Source: CAYUYV01 sp964561475
Lineage (GTDB): Bacteria > Pseudomonadota > Alphaproteobacteria > JAJFIK01
Direction of reading: 5' to 3'
DNA: 64,000 nucleotides
NCBI GenBank assembly: GCA_964561475.1
Contig: CAZLPU010000006.1
Coordinates: 29,778 to 93,777 of the forward strand
Positions 45,634-54,237 of this stretch are shown piece after piece (the stretch's first letter is position 1; every line of letters starts with the position of its first letter). The position numbers and the translations under genes are program-made. Under the pieces are notes generated by a model, which did no database searches, had not been told where the DNA came from, and worked only from the letters and a program-made list of their open reading frames with translations.

Positions 45634-47262
45634 ATGGCGCGATTTATATTCATCACCGGCGGCGTGGTTTCCTCACTTGGGAAGGGGCTGGCGTCCGCGG
45701 CCCTTGGGGCGCTTCTGCAGGCACGGGGATTTTCCGTCCGTTTGCGGAAACTCGATCCCTATCTGAACGTGGATCCGGGCACCATGAGCCCGTATCAGCA
45801 TGGCGAGGTCTATGTCACCGAGGACGGTGCGGAAACGGACCTGGACCTCGGCCACTACGAACGTTTCACCGGGGTGGCGACATCCCGGGGCGACAATGTC
45901 ACCACCGGCCAGATCTACCAGGAGATCATCCGCAGGGAGCGCCGGGGGGACTATGACGGGGGAACCGTTCAGGTCATTCCCCATGTCACCGACGAGATCA
46001 AAGCCTTCATCACCCGGAACACGGACGGGCTCGACTTCGTGCTATGCGAAATCGGCGGCACCGTGGGGGACATTGAAGGCCTGCCCTTCTTCGAGGCCAT
46101 CCGCCAGTTGGGCAACGATCTGGGCTTCGACAATGTGCTTTACATGCACCTGACCCTGCTGCCCTTCATCGCCAGCGCCGGGGAACTGAAAACCAAGCCC
46201 ACCCAGCACTCCGTGAAGGAGCTGCGCTCAATCGGGATTCAGCCGGACATCCTGCTGTGCCGGGCGGACCGTCCGATCCCCTTGAGCGAGCGGGACAAGA
46301 TCGCCCGGTTCTGCAATGTCCGCCCCTCCCGGGTGATCCAGGGTCTCGACGCCAAGAGCATTTATGATGTCCCGGAGCAGTACCACCAGGAGGGGCTCGA
46401 CCGGGAAGTGCTGCTGTCCTTCGGCATCGATGACGCCCCGCCGCCCAATCTTCAGGGCTGGCACGAGATTTCCCGGCGCTACCGGGAGCCCGAGGGAGAA
46501 GTGCGCATCGCCGTGGTGGGCAAATATGTCGGCATGCCCGACGCCTACAAATCCCTGCGTGAGGCGCTCACCCATGGAGGCATTGCCAACCAGGTGAAAG
46601 TGGCCATCGACTGGATCGAGTCCGAGGCTTTCGAAAACGGCATGTCCGTTCAGGATCTCAGCGGCATTCACGGCATTCTCGTGCCCGGCGGATTCGGCGA
46701 ACGGGGGGCGGAGGGCAAAATCAAGGCCGCCGGTTTCGCCCGGGAACAGCGCATTCCCTATTTCGGCATCTGTTTCGGGATGCAGATGGCGGTGGTGGAA
46801 GCCGCGCGCAATCTGGCCTGCATCGACGGGGCGGGGTCCTCCGAATTTGGTCCCTGCGATGATCCGGTGGTGGGTCTCATGCGGGAATGGACCAAGGGCA
46901 ACCGGGTGGAACGGCGCGGCGAGAACGAGGATCTGGGCGGCACCATGCGCCTGGGCGCTTATCCCGCCCGACTGGCGCCCGGCAGCCGGGTTGCGGAGAT
47001 CTACGGCGCGGCGGAGATATCCGAACGCCACCGTCATCGCTACGAGGTCAACATCAATTACATGGAAAGCCTGGAAGGGCATGGGCTGCGGTTCTCGGGC
47101 CTATCGCCGGACGGGGTTCTGCCGGAGATCGTGGAACTGCCGGACCATCCCTGGTTCATCGGCGTCCAGTTCCACCCGGAACTGAAATCCCGCCCCTTCG
47201 CGCCCCATCCCCTCTTCAGTGCTTTCATCGAAGCGGCCATACATCAATCCCGCCTCGTTTGA
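45634..47262 (+). CDS. pyrG: CTP synthase
   Basis: Aminates UTP to CTP with glutamine. 542 aa. The N-terminal synthetase domain opens MARFIFITGGVVSSLGKGLASAALGALLQ and has DPYLNVDPGTMSPYQHGEVYVTEDGAETDLDLGHYERF. The C-terminal glutaminase domain has GICFGMQMAVVEAARN (Cys; most members have Leu after it) and VQFHPELKSRP. Start ATG 45634, the family N-terminus. Its last codons lie inside a terminator stem. Confidence 0.97.
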   Translation: MARFIFITGGVVSSLGKGLASAALGALLQARGFSVRLRKLDPYLNVDPGTMSPYQHGEVYVTEDGAETDLDLGHYERFTGVATSRGDNVTTGQIYQEIIRRERRGDYDGGTVQVIPHVTDEIKAFITRNTDGLDFVLCEIGGTVGDIEGLPFFEAIRQLGNDLGFDNVLYMHLTLLPFIASAGELKTKPTQHSVKELRSIGIQPDILLCRADRPIPLSERDKIARFCNVRPSRVIQGLDAKSIYDVPEQYHQEGLDREVLLSFGIDDAPPPNLQGWHEISRRYREPEGEVRIAVVGKYVGMPDAYKSLREALTHGGIANQVKVAIDWIESEAFENGMSVQDLSGIHGILVPGGFGERGAEGKIKAAGFAREQRIPYFGICFGMQMAVVEAARNLACIDGAGSSEFGPCDDPVVGLMREWTKGNRVERRGENEDLGGTMRLGAYPARLAPGSRVAEIYGAAEISERHRHRYEVNINYMESLEGHGLRFSGLSPDGVLPEIVELPDHPWFIGVQFHPELKSRPFAPHPLFSAFIEAAIHQSRLV

Positions 47263-47275
47263 GGCGGGATTGATG
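47242..47275 (+). terminator. pyrG terminator overlapping the stop codon
   Basis: CATCAATCCCGCCTC (47242-47256) and GAGGCGGGATTGATG (47261-47275) form a perfect 15-bp stem with a 4-nt loop, followed by GTGGTTTT. The upstream arm encodes the last residues of PyrG and the TGA stop begins at the end of the loop (47260). Confidence 0.75.
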
Positions 47276-47697
47276 GTGGTTTTCGCTCGCGCGCCGTATC
47301 CGTCCTGCGGACGGGGCGCTCCGCGGGGGCGGCGCATCAGCGCCGGGCCGCGGTCGCGGCCTTGGCTGGGGGGGATCTGCGGGGTGGGGTGATTGGGCTT
47401 TGGCTCAGGCTATCTATCTGCATGGGAAGAGAAGGCGGTCAGCGCCGCACCGCAACCCATAACCAACCGGTCCGGCGCTGACGGCGTCAGGCCGAGCGAG
47501 TCCATCGGGCTTTAGCTGAGGCTATCCATCCGCACGGGAAGAGAAGGCGGTCAGCGCCGCACCGCAACCCATAACCAACCGGTCCGGCGCTGACGGCGTC
47601 AGGCCGAACGAGTCCATCGGGTTTTGGCTCAGGCTATCCATCCGCATGGGAAGAGAAGGCGGTCAGCGCCGCACCGCAACAAAAAGGAACATCCATC
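47263..47697 (+). other. pyrG-kdsA gap
   Basis: A 435-bp stretch with the second arm of the pyrG terminator, a GC-rich segment with no recognised feature (47285-47392), the 112-bp tandem repeat, and AAAAAGGAAC (47681-47690), the kdsA ribosome site. No coding region is supported. Confidence 0.6.
47393..47682. repeat. 112-bp tandem direct repeat, about 2.6 copies
   Basis: Copies start at about 47402, 47514 and 47626 (third truncated near 47682), each nearly identical. Each complete copy contains arm A GTCAGCGCCG, arm B CGGCGCTGAC (A and B perfectly complementary, 25-nt loop), and arm C GTCAGGCCG, which pairs with B around a GGC loop with one bulge. In copy 1, A is 47438-47447 and B 47473-47482. 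Copy 3 keeps only A (47662-47671) and stops just before the kdsA ribosome site. Confidence 0.85.
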
Positions 47698-48525
47698 ATG
47701 ACTGGAGCGAACAAGACTGTGCGGGTGGGCGCGCTGGAGATTGCCAATGACCGGCCCTTGACCCTCATCGCTGGCCCCTGTGCCATGGAGAGCCGGGACC
47801 ATGCGCTGATGATGGCTGAAAAGCTGGGGGAAATCGCCGAACGCCGCAAGATCGGCCTGATCTTCAAGACCAGTTTCGACAAGGCCAACCGTACCAGCCT
47901 GACCAGCCCCCGGGGCGTCGGCATGGAAGCGGCCCTGCCTGTCTTCGCCGAAATCAAGGAAAAGACCGGCCTGCCGGTGCTCACGGACATTCACAGTGCG
48001 GACCAGTGCAAGCCCGTGGCCGACGTGGTGGACGTGCTGCAGATCCCGGCATTCCTGTGCCGCCAGACCGATCTGCTCATCGCCGCCGCCGAAAGCGGCG
48101 CGGTGGTCAATGTCAAGAAAGGCCAGTTTCTCGCCCCGTGGGACATGGGCCCCGTGGTCGCCAAGATCACCGGCGCGGGCAACCCCAATGTGCTCGTGAC
48201 CGAACGGGGCGCCAGCTTCGGCTACAATACCCTGGTCACGGACATGCGCGCGCTGCCGCAACTGGCCGAAATGGCCCCCGTGGTCTTTGATGCCACCCAC
48301 TCGGTCCAGCAACCGGGCGGCAAAGGCACCTCCTCCGGCGGCCAACGCGAATACGTCCCCGTCCTCGCCCGCGCCGCCGTGGCCGTCGGCGTCGCCGCCG
48401 TCTTCATGGAAACCCACCAGGACCCGGACAGCGCCCCATCAGACGGCCCCAACATGGTCCCCCTGGCAGAAATCGACACCCTGATCGAGCGATTGATGGC
48501 TTTCGATGGGGTGGTGAAGGGATAA
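47698..48525 (+). CDS. kdsA: 3-deoxy-8-phosphooctulonate synthase
   Basis: Condenses arabinose 5-phosphate and phosphoenolpyruvate to Kdo 8-phosphate for the lipopolysaccharide inner core. 275 aa. LIAGPCAMESRDHA has the Cys that marks the metal-dependent class, rather than the Asn of the E. coli type. KTSFDKANRTS, VLTDIHSADQC, DVLQIPAFLCRQTDLL, NVKKGQFLAPWDM and METHQDPDSAPSDGPNM are conserved. In many alphaproteobacteria eno comes next; here an unrelated AT-rich gene follows. Confidence 0.97.
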   Translation: MTGANKTVRVGALEIANDRPLTLIAGPCAMESRDHALMMAEKLGEIAERRKIGLIFKTSFDKANRTSLTSPRGVGMEAALPVFAEIKEKTGLPVLTDIHSADQCKPVADVVDVLQIPAFLCRQTDLLIAAAESGAVVNVKKGQFLAPWDMGPVVAKITGAGNPNVLVTERGASFGYNTLVTDMRALPQLAEMAPVVFDATHSVQQPGGKGTSSGGQREYVPVLARAAVAVGVAAVFMETHQDPDSAPSDGPNMVPLAEIDTLIERLMAFDGVVKG

Positions 48526-48623
48526 TCCGCCCTCAAGGTGGATGTTTCCAATTGACTATTCCTTCGCGGTAAGGTTCACTCAAATAAAAACAATATAAAA
48601 ATTGTAATATAGATGGTGTTTTG

Positions 48624-49784
48624 ATGCCTGATGATGTATTCGAAAGCGATCATGAAAATGTTTCTGATAATCGTCGGAAGGCGCACTTTCAGGAATGGCT
48701 GACAAAATGGCTTCCAGAGAAATTTACTAAATCCGTTTTTGTGGCGAGTGGCGTATTCGTTCTGGGGCTTGGTTTGTATCTTCTTCGAATTTTTGGATTT
48801 GACTCTGATCTGTTTTCTTCAGATCATGTACGCATTGCTATTTGTTTTGTGCAGCTTGTGATTATTATTTGCGCCTTTTTATGGTTTTTGGACCTGCCCA
48901 CCGCTCAGCTTTCAGATTTACGGACAAATCGCGTCGTCGAGCAATTTAAAGCAATGCTGCTTATTGTTACTGCAGTATGGATGATCCAATATGTTATATT
49001 TGTTGTTTTTTCATACCTTTCAACGATGGAAAGTTTGTCAACTGATTATCCATTATTCTATCTTTTGAGAGGTTTGTTTAATAATTTAAGTTTTATTGCT
49101 CTATTGCTGCTTTATAGTGTAATAGCATGGTCGTCGGTAAAGAAGTATCGCATTTCCGAAGACCTAAGACATGATGAGAGAGCTGCGCTACCAAGAGCCG
49201 GTGAGACTTACCACATATATAGATACTCTTGGATTGCGCCAATTTTGATTGGGTCGATTGCTACTATAATTCTTTTTATATTCGATTTAATTTATGTTAT
49301 CGGTTCTTTAGAAGGATATGCTTCATTTATCGACGATTCGCTAGAGATTTCGTTTGGAGAATGGTTGCAAAGCCCAATGTATGGTGAAGCCGAGGATGCA
49401 CAACTTTTCGCCATTTCATTTTGGAGTTCAGTCTGCAGTGGGGCGCTTGTTGGAATAGGGATCGCTCTGATTGCCGGGCGGCTTGACAGCAAGTACATAA
49501 ATTTGCCTGCAGGCTATGTATATGTCTTGTATTTGTATGCAATAATTCAGATTATTTGGCCATTTGTCCAGGGCAGTGACGATAATGTACTAGTTGCTGA
49601 GATTATGCTTCTAATTGCACTTGTGTGTAAGGTAGTTTTCTTTCTTATAATGTACTGGCTCATTTCGACGAATGTGATTTATTTTTATATGTATTCTGTG
49701 AGAAATTTGCAACACCTAGCTAACGAGCAACGTGAATCATTTATTAGTGATCCAGAGCACGTCATGAGAGAAGTGGACAGTTAA
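48624..49784 (+). CDS. AT-rich orphan multi-span membrane protein
   Basis: 386 aa, no family recognised. A charged N-terminus (residues 1-35) precedes about eight hydrophobic segments, for example SVFVASGVFVLGLGLYLLRIF, IAICFVQLVIIICAFLWFL, MLLIVTAVWMIQYVIFVVFSYL, ILIGSIATIILFIFDLIYVI and IMLLIALVCKVVFFLIMYWLI. An acidic loop lies near residues 230-255. The DNA is clearly AT-rich with codons such as ATA, TTA and AGA that the neighbours avoid, and the flanks (about 48540-49960) are AT-rich too, which suggests recent transfer. Start ATG 48624 has only a weak ribosome site. It is not a frameshifted fragment. Confidence 0.8.
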   Translation: MPDDVFESDHENVSDNRRKAHFQEWLTKWLPEKFTKSVFVASGVFVLGLGLYLLRIFGFDSDLFSSDHVRIAICFVQLVIIICAFLWFLDLPTAQLSDLRTNRVVEQFKAMLLIVTAVWMIQYVIFVVFSYLSTMESLSTDYPLFYLLRGLFNNLSFIALLLLYSVIAWSSVKKYRISEDLRHDERAALPRAGETYHIYRYSWIAPILIGSIATIILFIFDLIYVIGSLEGYASFIDDSLEISFGEWLQSPMYGEAEDAQLFAISFWSSVCSGALVGIGIALIAGRLDSKYINLPAGYVYVLYLYAIIQIIWPFVQGSDDNVLVAEIMLLIALVCKVVFFLIMYWLISTNVIYFYMYSVRNLQHLANEQRESFISDPEHVMREVDS

Positions 49785-49968
49785 ATCCATGGGAAAACAG
49801 GTGACATCAGTTACAGAAGTAAACTCTGAAAGACCTGGAATCCTCAAAAAAAGTTGAGGTAAAGACTAAGGAAATTTTTTTAGAATGAGAGCATGTTTGT
49901 TAGTTTTCCTCGGCTATGGCCCAGAAAATGGATTTGGGAGAGCAGACGACCAAAAGTGAAGCGGTCAA

Positions 49969-50730
49969 CTAACTCAAAAAGCCGTCCATCCCCGGAAGAT
50001 CCTTTACCAGGTCACTGACCTTGCCTGTCTGGCGGATGGCGGCGTCCAGTGCGCCGTCGGCGGCTTCGCTGAGTTTCTTTTCGGCGGACTTTTTCAGGAT
50101 GCGGTTGAGCAGGCGGCTGATGCCGGTCAGTCGATTGGTGTTGACGGCGGGGGCCTTGAGTTCCTCGATGGTGGCGGTCAGGAGGCTGATGACGGTCTGG
50201 CGGAAAATTTCCGTTTGAGGGTCCGGCTGTCCACTGGCGCCGGGACCAGTGGACGCGCTGGCCAGGGAATTGGAAAACCGGAAAATGTTGCGCACCGTGT
50301 CCAGGGCCTCGGCCAGGGCGGCGATTTCCAGAAGCAGGTCGTCCCGGTCCGCCAGAACCCATTTGTCGAACCGTTCGATCTCCTGATGGGTGGTGCGCAG
50401 TTCCGATTGCAGATTTGCAAGCGCATTGGTGACGGCGCTCAGGTCGCTGCCCCGGGGGGCCGCGTCCTTGTCTTCGATGCGCGCATCGAAGGCACTCATT
50501 TGTGCACCGAACAGGGCAAGGGTAGACAGGTGGGGCTCGAACCGGCTTTGCAGATCCACGGTGCGCTGGCTCAAGCCGTCAAAGGCGTCCGCCAATTCCC
50601 GGTCGCCGGGGGCGTCCACCAGACCCTGCATGATGTCTTCATACTGAGAAAGAAGCCCAATGGCTTCGGTCAGCCCCTGGGCCTTGAAAATCAGCTCTTC
50701 CTGTTGTGTGCGCTGGCTCATGCCCGGCAT
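49969..50730 (-). CDS. predicted coiled-coil cytoplasmic protein, unknown function
   Basis: 253 aa, no signal peptide or membrane span. Mostly helical and charged, with heptad-like patterns (DLSAVTNALANLQSELRTTHQEIERFDKWVLADRDDLLLEIAALAEALDTV). A small Gly/Pro break lies near residue 165 (STGPGASGQPDPQ), and a C-terminal helical bundle follows (LTGISRLLNRILKKSAEKKLSEAADGAL). Composition matches the host, unlike the AT-rich gene next to it. Start ATG 50730 after GGGAG; ATG 50721 is an alternative. I do not recognise a family. Confidence 0.65.
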   Translation of the reverse strand: MPGMSQRTQQEELIFKAQGLTEAIGLLSQYEDIMQGLVDAPGDRELADAFDGLSQRTVDLQSRFEPHLSTLALFGAQMSAFDARIEDKDAAPRGSDLSAVTNALANLQSELRTTHQEIERFDKWVLADRDDLLLEIAALAEALDTVRNIFRFSNSLASASTGPGASGQPDPQTEIFRQTVISLLTATIEELKAPAVNTNRLTGISRLLNRILKKSAEKKLSEAADGALDAAIRQTGKVSDLVKDLPGMDGFLS

Positions 50731-50965
50731 CCTACGCGCTCCCGCGCCGAATGCCAGCCGAAGAGGAATGGCCCAAGAGCTGACTGGGGGGATGGCAACC
50801 GGAGCAGGGCGGGGGTAGCCTGACGGTCCGCCGGGAACCGGGCGCGCGGCGGTGGCACCAGTGCACAAGATCAGGTGCCAAACATGAGGTGCCAGACATG
50901 GGGAGCCGCGAGGCGGTCAACCGCGCCGCCGTCCGGACTTCGGTTCCACCCTTTTGGAGGACGTC

Positions 50966-51496
50966 ATGGGTTTTATTCTTGGTCTTGCTCTCCTTGCTAC
51001 CCTTTGGGCCGCTCCGGTTCAGGCCCAAATCGAGCCCTCAGCCGAACGCCAGTCCCAGCGGGAAGCCATTGTTCCCGAGGGGACGGAAGGATCCCTGGCC
51101 CTGGGCTACAGCGCGGCGGTGCGGGCCGGAGACATGGTCTATCTATCGGGAGTAGTGGCGGGCGTGCAGCCTGATGAAAACGGCGCCTTGCCCAAGATCA
51201 CCGATGCGCGGATGCGTGAGAGTTTCGACCGGGCCTTCCGGCACATCGGCCGCATTCTGGAGGCCGCCGGCGCAAGCTGGGACCACGTAGTGGACCTGAC
51301 CACCTATCACACCGACATGCCCGCCCAGATCGGGATCCTGGCGGATGTGAAAAGCCGGTATGTCGTGGCTCCCTATCCCGCCTGGACTGCCATCGATATC
51401 GACCGTCTCTACCCGGACGGTGGTCTGGTGGAAATCAAGGTCACCGCCTACGCTCCCCAAGAGGACTTGGGAGAGGACTCAACCGGTTCTGAATGA
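50966..51496 (+). CDS. exported Rid-family protein (YjgH-like)
   Basis: 176 aa. A signal peptide (MGFILGLALLATLWAAPVQA, cleavage after AQA likely) is followed by a RidA/YjgF-fold domain: LGYSAAVRAGDMVYLSGVVAG, AFRHIGRILEAAGASWDHVVDLTTYHTDM, APYPAWTAID and GLVEIKVTAY. The position of the RidA substrate arginine (PARS-type) is tryptophan here (PAWT), and VEIK replaces VEIE; both features match the YjgH branch, whose activity is not established. Classical 2-iminobutanoate deaminase activity is therefore unlikely. ATG 50966 is preceded by TTGGAGG. Confidence 0.8.
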   Translation: MGFILGLALLATLWAAPVQAQIEPSAERQSQREAIVPEGTEGSLALGYSAAVRAGDMVYLSGVVAGVQPDENGALPKITDARMRESFDRAFRHIGRILEAAGASWDHVVDLTTYHTDMPAQIGILADVKSRYVVAPYPAWTAIDIDRLYPDGGLVEIKVTAYAPQEDLGEDSTGSE

Positions 51497-51521
51497 CGGG
51501 GCATGACACCATGGGCGGGGT

Positions 51522-52193
51522 TCAGCGCAGCACCGGATCGAGGTTCATGGCGATGGACACCCGTTCATCCGTGCCTGTATAGGGCCGTACCCCGTGGCTG
51601 AGCCATGCGGGGAACACCACCAGGTCACCGGCCTCCGGGCGCATTTCCGGCTGCCAGGGCTGGGGCTTTCCGTCCTCGCCGATGAACCGGAAGGCGGTGG
51701 TGTGCATGGCAGCCATGGGAAAGCGGGGATCCTCGAAATAGAGTTCGCCCCCTGATGCCGCCGGGTCACCTTTGCCCCGGCCCAGGTCCACGTAGAAAAC
51801 CGCCGCCCACAGATTGCCCGGATGGGTGTGCATGTGGTTCAGCGCTCCGGGTCCGGAGACATTGGCCCACATCTGAACCCGCCAGTCGACCTTCTCCACG
51901 GACCGGCCATGGAAATGGGTCAGCCGGCGGATCACCGCAATGGTCTGGTCCGACAGCTTCCGGGCGGGGGTCCCGCCCCAATCCAGCATGGCGGTATCGG
52001 AGTGCCAGCCGCCGATATTCGAGCGCTCCACCCCCGGTGTTGATTTCATCCGCTCCTTGATGACCTCTTTCAGATCCCGGATCAGAGCCTCGGGGTTGTT
52101 GAGGCGGGCAGCGACAATGGGCGTTTCGAAGAACCCCATGCGCTCGGCCTTCATGGACATGTCATAGGTCGTGGATGTCTTCGGCGATGCCAT
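51522..52193 (-). CDS. putative 2OG-Fe(II) oxygenase, TIGR02466-like
   Basis: 223 aa cytoplasmic protein with a double-stranded beta-helix pattern. SNIGGWHSD near the start, NHMHTHPGNLWAAVFYVD in the middle (iron-ligand region), GGELYFEDPR, and GDLVVFPAWLSHGVRPYTGTDERVSIAMNL at the end (distal His and 2-oxoglutarate Arg candidates). The layout matches a family of putative 2OG-Fe(II) oxygenases without known substrate. ATG 52193 starts MASPKTSTTYDM; longer frames upstream are low complexity. Confidence 0.75.
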   Translation of the reverse strand: MASPKTSTTYDMSMKAERMGFFETPIVAARLNNPEALIRDLKEVIKERMKSTPGVERSNIGGWHSDTAMLDWGGTPARKLSDQTIAVIRRLTHFHGRSVEKVDWRVQMWANVSGPGALNHMHTHPGNLWAAVFYVDLGRGKGDPAASGGELYFEDPRFPMAAMHTTAFRFIGEDGKPQPWQPEMRPEAGDLVVFPAWLSHGVRPYTGTDERVSIAMNLDPVLR

Positions 52194-52390
52194 GTGCGGG
52201 TCCCCCCTTGTTTCTGCATGACCGGCCCCGGACCGGAAACCGGGCGCTTTCCTCAGCCGTGCCACCAAAGCCGATGGTCATGGGAGCCTAGGCGACAATG
52301 GGGCCCCTGAAAACCGGCCAGCTCCATGGATGCGGGCGGGCCTCCGGGAAACGCGGTCCTGGGTGAGGGCTGGCCGGCTCTCACGCCCGT

Positions 52391-53890
52391 TCAACCCACC
52401 GGGGTCACGGGCGGATAGAGGGTGTCCATGGGGATGGACTGGCCGTTGTCCTGGACGATGCGGACATGGTGGCGGCGCAGGCGGCGGGGTTCGGGCACGC
52501 CGCAGGAATGGGCGATGGTTTCCACCTCATGCACCAGGTTCTGGCAATAATGGGCCACACGGATGGCTTTGTCCTCAGGATCAAGGCCTGCCTGGAGCCG
52601 GGGATTGTGGGTGGTGATGCCTGTGGGACAGGTGTTCTTGTTGCATTTGAGCGCCTGGATGCAGCCCAGGGAGAACATGAAGCCCCGGGCGGAGGTCACC
52701 GCGTCAGCGCCCGCGCACAACGCCCAGGCCACGCCCGAGGGGGTCACCAGTTTGCCCGAGCACACTAAACGGATCCGATCCTTCAGACCTGCCCTGTACA
52801 GAATATCCGCCACGAGTGGCAGGGCCTCCCGCAAGGTGAGCCCCACATTATCCATCAGGGGCATGGGCGCTGCCCCGGTGCCCCCGTCGCCCCCGTCAAT
52901 GGTGATGAAATCCGGCGCGCTTTCAATGCCCCGGGCCTTGATGGCGGCGCAAAGCTGTTCGAGCCAGCCATAAGCGCCCACCACGGTCTTGAAGCCTGTC
53001 GGCTTGCCGGTCACCGTCCGCACCCGGTCGATGAAGTCCAGCAGGTCGTCAACGGAGTCGATCTCCGGATGGCGGTTCGGTGAGAGGGAGTCCTGATCCT
53101 GGGGAATGTTCCGGATCCTGGCGATTTCCGGAGTGATCTTTTCCGCCGGAAGGATGCCGCCCTTGCCCGGCTTTGCTCCCTGGCTCAGCTTGATTTCGAA
53201 CATCCTCACCGTGGCATGGGCGGCCATTTCCCGCAGCTTGTCATCACACAGACGGCCGTCTTCACCGCGCACGCCGTATTTGGCGGTGCCGATCTGGAAC
53301 ACGATGTCCGCGCCCCCCTCCAGATGGAACGGGGACAGGGCCCCTTCGCCGGTGTTCATCCAGCATCCGGCCATGCGCGCCCCGTTGGACAGGGCCAGGA
53401 TGGCGGGCTTGGAAATGGCCCCATAGCTCATGCCGGAAATGTTCAGGATGGACCGGGCCTCATAGGGGTGGGCGCAATAGGGCCCGAACAGCATGGGCTC
53501 GGTCTGGGCGGCGTCGGACTCAAGGGTCGGGAACGGACAATTCACGAAAATCGGCGTGCCCGGAACGGTGAGGGACCGGGTGGAGCCGAAGGCGATGGTG
53601 TTGTCCCGGTCCAGGGAGGCGCGGTTGACCCATTCCCGTTCCGCCCGGTTGAAGGGCAGTTCCTCCCGGTCCATGGCGAAAAAGTACTGGCGGAAAAACT
53701 CGCCGAGGGTGGAGAAGCCGTAGCGGAAATGGCCGATCACCGGATAGTTGCGGAGGATGGCGTCCTTGGTCTGGGTGGCGTCCATGATGAAGGTGATGAT
53801 GACCACCAGCACACAGAAACCGACACCAAGGACGAACAGCGCCACGAGAAGGTCCATGGCGCTTACAATCCAGTCAGGCAGCCAAATCAT
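52391..53890 (-). CDS. FMN-binding glutamate-synthase-like protein with N-terminal membrane span
   Basis: 499 aa. An N-terminal span (LLVALFVLGVGFCVLVVIITFIM, near residues 12-35) is followed by the glutamate synthase central and FMN domain: ILNISGMSYGAISKPAILALSNGA, LSQGAKPGKGG, DFITIDGGDGGTGAAP, and the 3Fe-4S cysteine motif CIQALKCNKNTCPTGI. There is no glutaminase domain and no GltD-like subunit nearby, so it is not a complete glutamate synthase. Start ATG 53890. The reaction is unknown; the family is widespread as a stand-alone protein. Confidence 0.85.
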   Translation of the reverse strand: MIWLPDWIVSAMDLLVALFVLGVGFCVLVVIITFIMDATQTKDAILRNYPVIGHFRYGFSTLGEFFRQYFFAMDREELPFNRAEREWVNRASLDRDNTIAFGSTRSLTVPGTPIFVNCPFPTLESDAAQTEPMLFGPYCAHPYEARSILNISGMSYGAISKPAILALSNGARMAGCWMNTGEGALSPFHLEGGADIVFQIGTAKYGVRGEDGRLCDDKLREMAAHATVRMFEIKLSQGAKPGKGGILPAEKITPEIARIRNIPQDQDSLSPNRHPEIDSVDDLLDFIDRVRTVTGKPTGFKTVVGAYGWLEQLCAAIKARGIESAPDFITIDGGDGGTGAAPMPLMDNVGLTLREALPLVADILYRAGLKDRIRLVCSGKLVTPSGVAWALCAGADAVTSARGFMFSLGCIQALKCNKNTCPTGITTHNPRLQAGLDPEDKAIRVAHYCQNLVHEVETIAHSCGVPEPRRLRRHHVRIVQDNGQSIPMDTLYPPVTPVG

Positions 53891-54237
53891 GGTGAGGTCA
53901 CTCCCAGCGGAAATCCGATACATCGCCCGACCCTATATCATGGAGTGCGGTCCCGGGGGCAGGACTCATCGCGGCTTCTCGACCATGTGAGGTCGGGGAT
54001 ATGAGATCTGGATGGAACACGGATCAATATCCGCGTGCGGATTTCATAGTATAGAGTGCATTGTGCCCGTCAGTGTACATCTGTCCGGCATCGAGAGGGC
54101 GGCTTTGGCCGTCTCGCTGACCCTTTGTCAGGATCTGCACCCCATCTGCCTTTGGTACTGTCGTACAATTGTAACGTGTCAAGCCGGTCATGACATGCCT
54201 ATCATGGGTTTCGTCATAATCGAATGGGAGGCGAGAT
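53891..54237. other. divergent gap
   Basis: A 347-bp divergent gap between the glutamate-synthase-like gene (minus) and the small secreted protein gene (plus). TACAAT at about 54165 could be a -10 box but no matching -35 is seen. No other gene is supported. Confidence 0.4.

Noticed and set aside
47393..47682. CRISPR-like array
   Set aside because: Units are 112 bp and directly adjacent with no unique spacers, and no cas genes are present.
48525..49968. prophage or insertion sequence around the AT-rich gene
   Set aside because: No integrase, transposase, tRNA target, inverted terminal repeats or target-site duplication could be seen.
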